Made by a program: the position numbers and the translations under genes
Origin: Parachlamydiaceae bacterium
GTDB taxonomy: Bacteria > Chlamydiota > Chlamydiia > Chlamydiales > Parachlamydiaceae
Assembly: GCA_030679615.1 (NCBI GenBank)
Contig: JAUXSJ010000305.1
Span: 1 to 15,220 of the forward strand
Direction of reading: 5' to 3'
DNA: 15,220 bases
The notes under the pieces: generated by a model
What the model was told of the DNA's origin: nothing
What the model saw: only the letters and a program-made list of their open reading frames with translations
The model's database searches: none
Shown here: positions 13,853 to 15,220 of the stretch, in pieces
How positions within the stretch are numbered: the first letter of the stretch is position 1
Layout of the letters: each line of letters begins with the position of its first letter

Positions 13853-15220
13853 TTTTGAAAAACACTGATTTGTCAATCAGCAATATGATTTATTTGTTTG
13901 TTTCTTTTCTTATTGTTTCTTTTGGTCAACCTGTATGGAGTGATTGGTTAGGCTTAATGGTTGCGTTAGTTGGTTATGCATTATTTTTTAGAGGAATTTT
14001 ATTTATTCAATCTACTCCGAAAAAGTTTGTCATTTCCACACTATGGTTTACAGCTGTTCAGTTGGTTCAATTTTCGTGGATGAGTTCGCATCCTTTTTCT
14101 TATATTTATTTTGTTTGGTTGTTATTATCCCTTTTTATGGGTTTACAATGGGGGTGCTTTTCTTTATTTGTAAAAAAATCAAATTTAGAATCGTTTTGGA
14201 CTCTTTTGGCTTTGTCTGGGCTTTGGACCTTATTCGAATGGTCACGACTTTATTTCTTTTCTGGATTACCCCTTAATCCTGCTGGTCTTTCCCTAACCGG
14301 AAATCTTTATCCCCTTCAAATGGCTTCGTTAGTGGGGATTTACGGGTTAACTTTTTGGGTAATTTTCACTAATCTTCTTTTTTTAAGACTGTGGATATTT
14401 TCTTTTAAAGGTTCTTATTTCATTGCTCCTTTTATTGTATGCATGATTCCTTATTTATTTGGTGGCATTCATTTTTTTGTTCATGAAAAAAAATTAAATG
14501 CATCAGATACGATGAATATTGTTTTGGTGCAACCTGGATTTCCTGTTGAGGAGTCATTAAAGTTTCAATCAGCTGAAGAGGCACGTCAACATGTTCTAAA
14601 TAAATGGGAGCGAATTTTTATTTTATTAAAGAAGCAAGTCGGAAAATCCATCGATTTGATTGTTCTGCCAGAATACGTTGTTCCTTATGGAACTTTTTTA
14701 CTTATATATCCTGAAAAAGAAGTGAATCAAATATTTGAAAAAATTTTTGGCTCAGAAAATCATGTTAAAACATTGTTTGCTGAAATGGTAAATACTTATC
14801 AAGGCAAGCAGTTTCTTCTGTCAAACGCATCGATCATTCAAAGATTGGCTGATCTTTTCCAAACAGATATTTTTATTGGCTTAGAAGACACTGAAATGAT
14901 AGGTAAGAGGGAAACTTATTCTTCTGCTTTTTTATTTATATCAGGCATGGAGAATAGGCCTATTCGTTATGAAAAACGCATTTTAGTTCCGATGGGAGAA
15001 TATATCCCATTTGAATGGTGTCAAAAATTAGCTGCAAATTATGGAATAGCAGGTTCATTTCAAGCAGGGAATGAAGCTAAAGTTTTTCAAGGTGTAGTTC
15101 CAATAGGGTGTTCGATTTGTTATGAGGAATTATTTGGTCATATGATGAGTGACAATCGAAAGCAAGGAGCAGAGTTATTGGTAAATGTGACTAATGATGG
15201 ATGGTTTCCTGGATCAACTT
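13849..15220 (+). CDS. lnt: Apolipoprotein N-acyltransferase Lnt (3' truncated)
   Basis: The frame runs off the window end after 457 codons. Lnt is an inner-membrane enzyme that adds the third acyl chain to the N-terminal cysteine of lipoproteins. About 210 N-terminal residues hold several membrane helices. The nitrilase-like domain then carries the triad: Glu275 in LPEYVVPYG, Lys376 in EKRILVPMGEYIP, and Cys424 in CSICYEE. NVTNDGWF near the cut end is also typical. The spacing from Glu to Lys is about 101 residues, against about 68 in E. coli, so there is an insertion in this part. The ATG at 13849 overlaps the ligase stop (ATGA), which points to translational coupling; ATG 13885 is an alternative. 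In C. trachomatis I recall lnt (cutE) beside lpxC-fabZ-lpxA, which could follow beyond the window. It would mature the LptE-like lipoprotein encoded here. Confidence 0.93.
   Translation, partial: MILKNTDLSISNMIYLFVSFLIVSFGQPVWSDWLGLMVALVGYALFFRGILFIQSTPKKFVISTLWFTAVQLVQFSWMSSHPFSYIYFVWLLLSLFMGLQWGCFSLFVKKSNLESFWTLLALSGLWTLFEWSRLYFFSGLPLNPAGLSLTGNLYPLQMASLVGIYGLTFWVIFTNLLFLRLWIFSFKGSYFIAPFIVCMIPYLFGGIHFFVHEKKLNASDTMNIVLVQPGFPVEESLKFQSAEEARQHVLNKWERIFILLKKQVGKSIDLIVLPEYVVPYGTFLLIYPEKEVNQIFEKIFGSENHVKTLFAEMVNTYQGKQFLLSNASIIQRLADLFQTDIFIGLEDTEMIGKRETYSSAFLFISGMENRPIRYEKRILVPMGEYIPFEWCQKLAANYGIAGSFQAGNEAKVFQGVVPIGCSICYEELFGHMMSDNRKQGAELLVNVTNDGWFPGST

Noticed and set aside
14043..14276. 77-codon hydrophobic plus-strand frame
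   Set aside because: It is a shifted frame inside lnt, whose own frame carries the family motifs without interruption.

Overview
The window looks like chromosomal DNA of an environmental chlamydia (order Parachlamydiales, amoeba symbionts such as Protochlamydia or Parachlamydia). It is AT-rich. A TPR/BamD-like protein, an LptE-like lipoprotein, rsbW, dacF and an Fmu/RsmB-type methyltransferase occur in an order that I recall as the CT547-CT553 neighbourhood of Chlamydia trachomatis. Two coiled-coil proteins with paired N-terminal membrane segments resemble chlamydial inclusion-membrane (Inc) proteins. The family assignment comes from gene content and remembered synteny; no search was run.

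Layout. Positions 1-1901 (+) are a compact run: the 3' part of a BamD-like TPR gene, an LptE-like lipoprotein gene that overlaps it, and the anti-sigma kinase gene rsbW. A 28-bp palindrome separates rsbW from a convergent Inc-like gene (1973-3235, -), which has a clear promoter in a very AT-rich divergent gap. dacF follows (3548-4834, +). A roughly 260-bp concentric palindrome lies between dacF and the convergent ksgA. The ksgA gene (-) sits 11 bp downstream of a SurA-like chaperone gene (-). Next are a 231-bp element with 54-bp inverted termini, the RNA m5C methyltransferase gene (-) and a second Inc-like gene (-). On the + strand from 9733 are a secreted beta-propeller-like protein of unknown role, a second long palindrome, a tandem D-Ala-D-Ala ligase-like gene and the start of lnt, cut by the window end.

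Functional themes. Most recognisable genes serve the cell envelope: outer-membrane protein and LPS insertion (BamD-like, LptE-like, SurA-like), peptidoglycan D-Ala metabolism (dacF, tandem ligase) and lipoprotein maturation (lnt). Two are RNA-modification genes (ksgA, rsmB-like) and one is a partner-switching regulator (rsbW). The two Inc-like genes and the propeller are the accessory, possibly host-facing part.

Most worth following up are: the tandem ligase, whose two ATP-grasp halves carry different, complementary departures from the canonical active site; two families of dispersed palindromes, each seen at least twice here; the two unassigned Inc-like proteins; and the unassigned propeller. 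I see no tRNA, rRNA, CRISPR array, transposase or phage gene.
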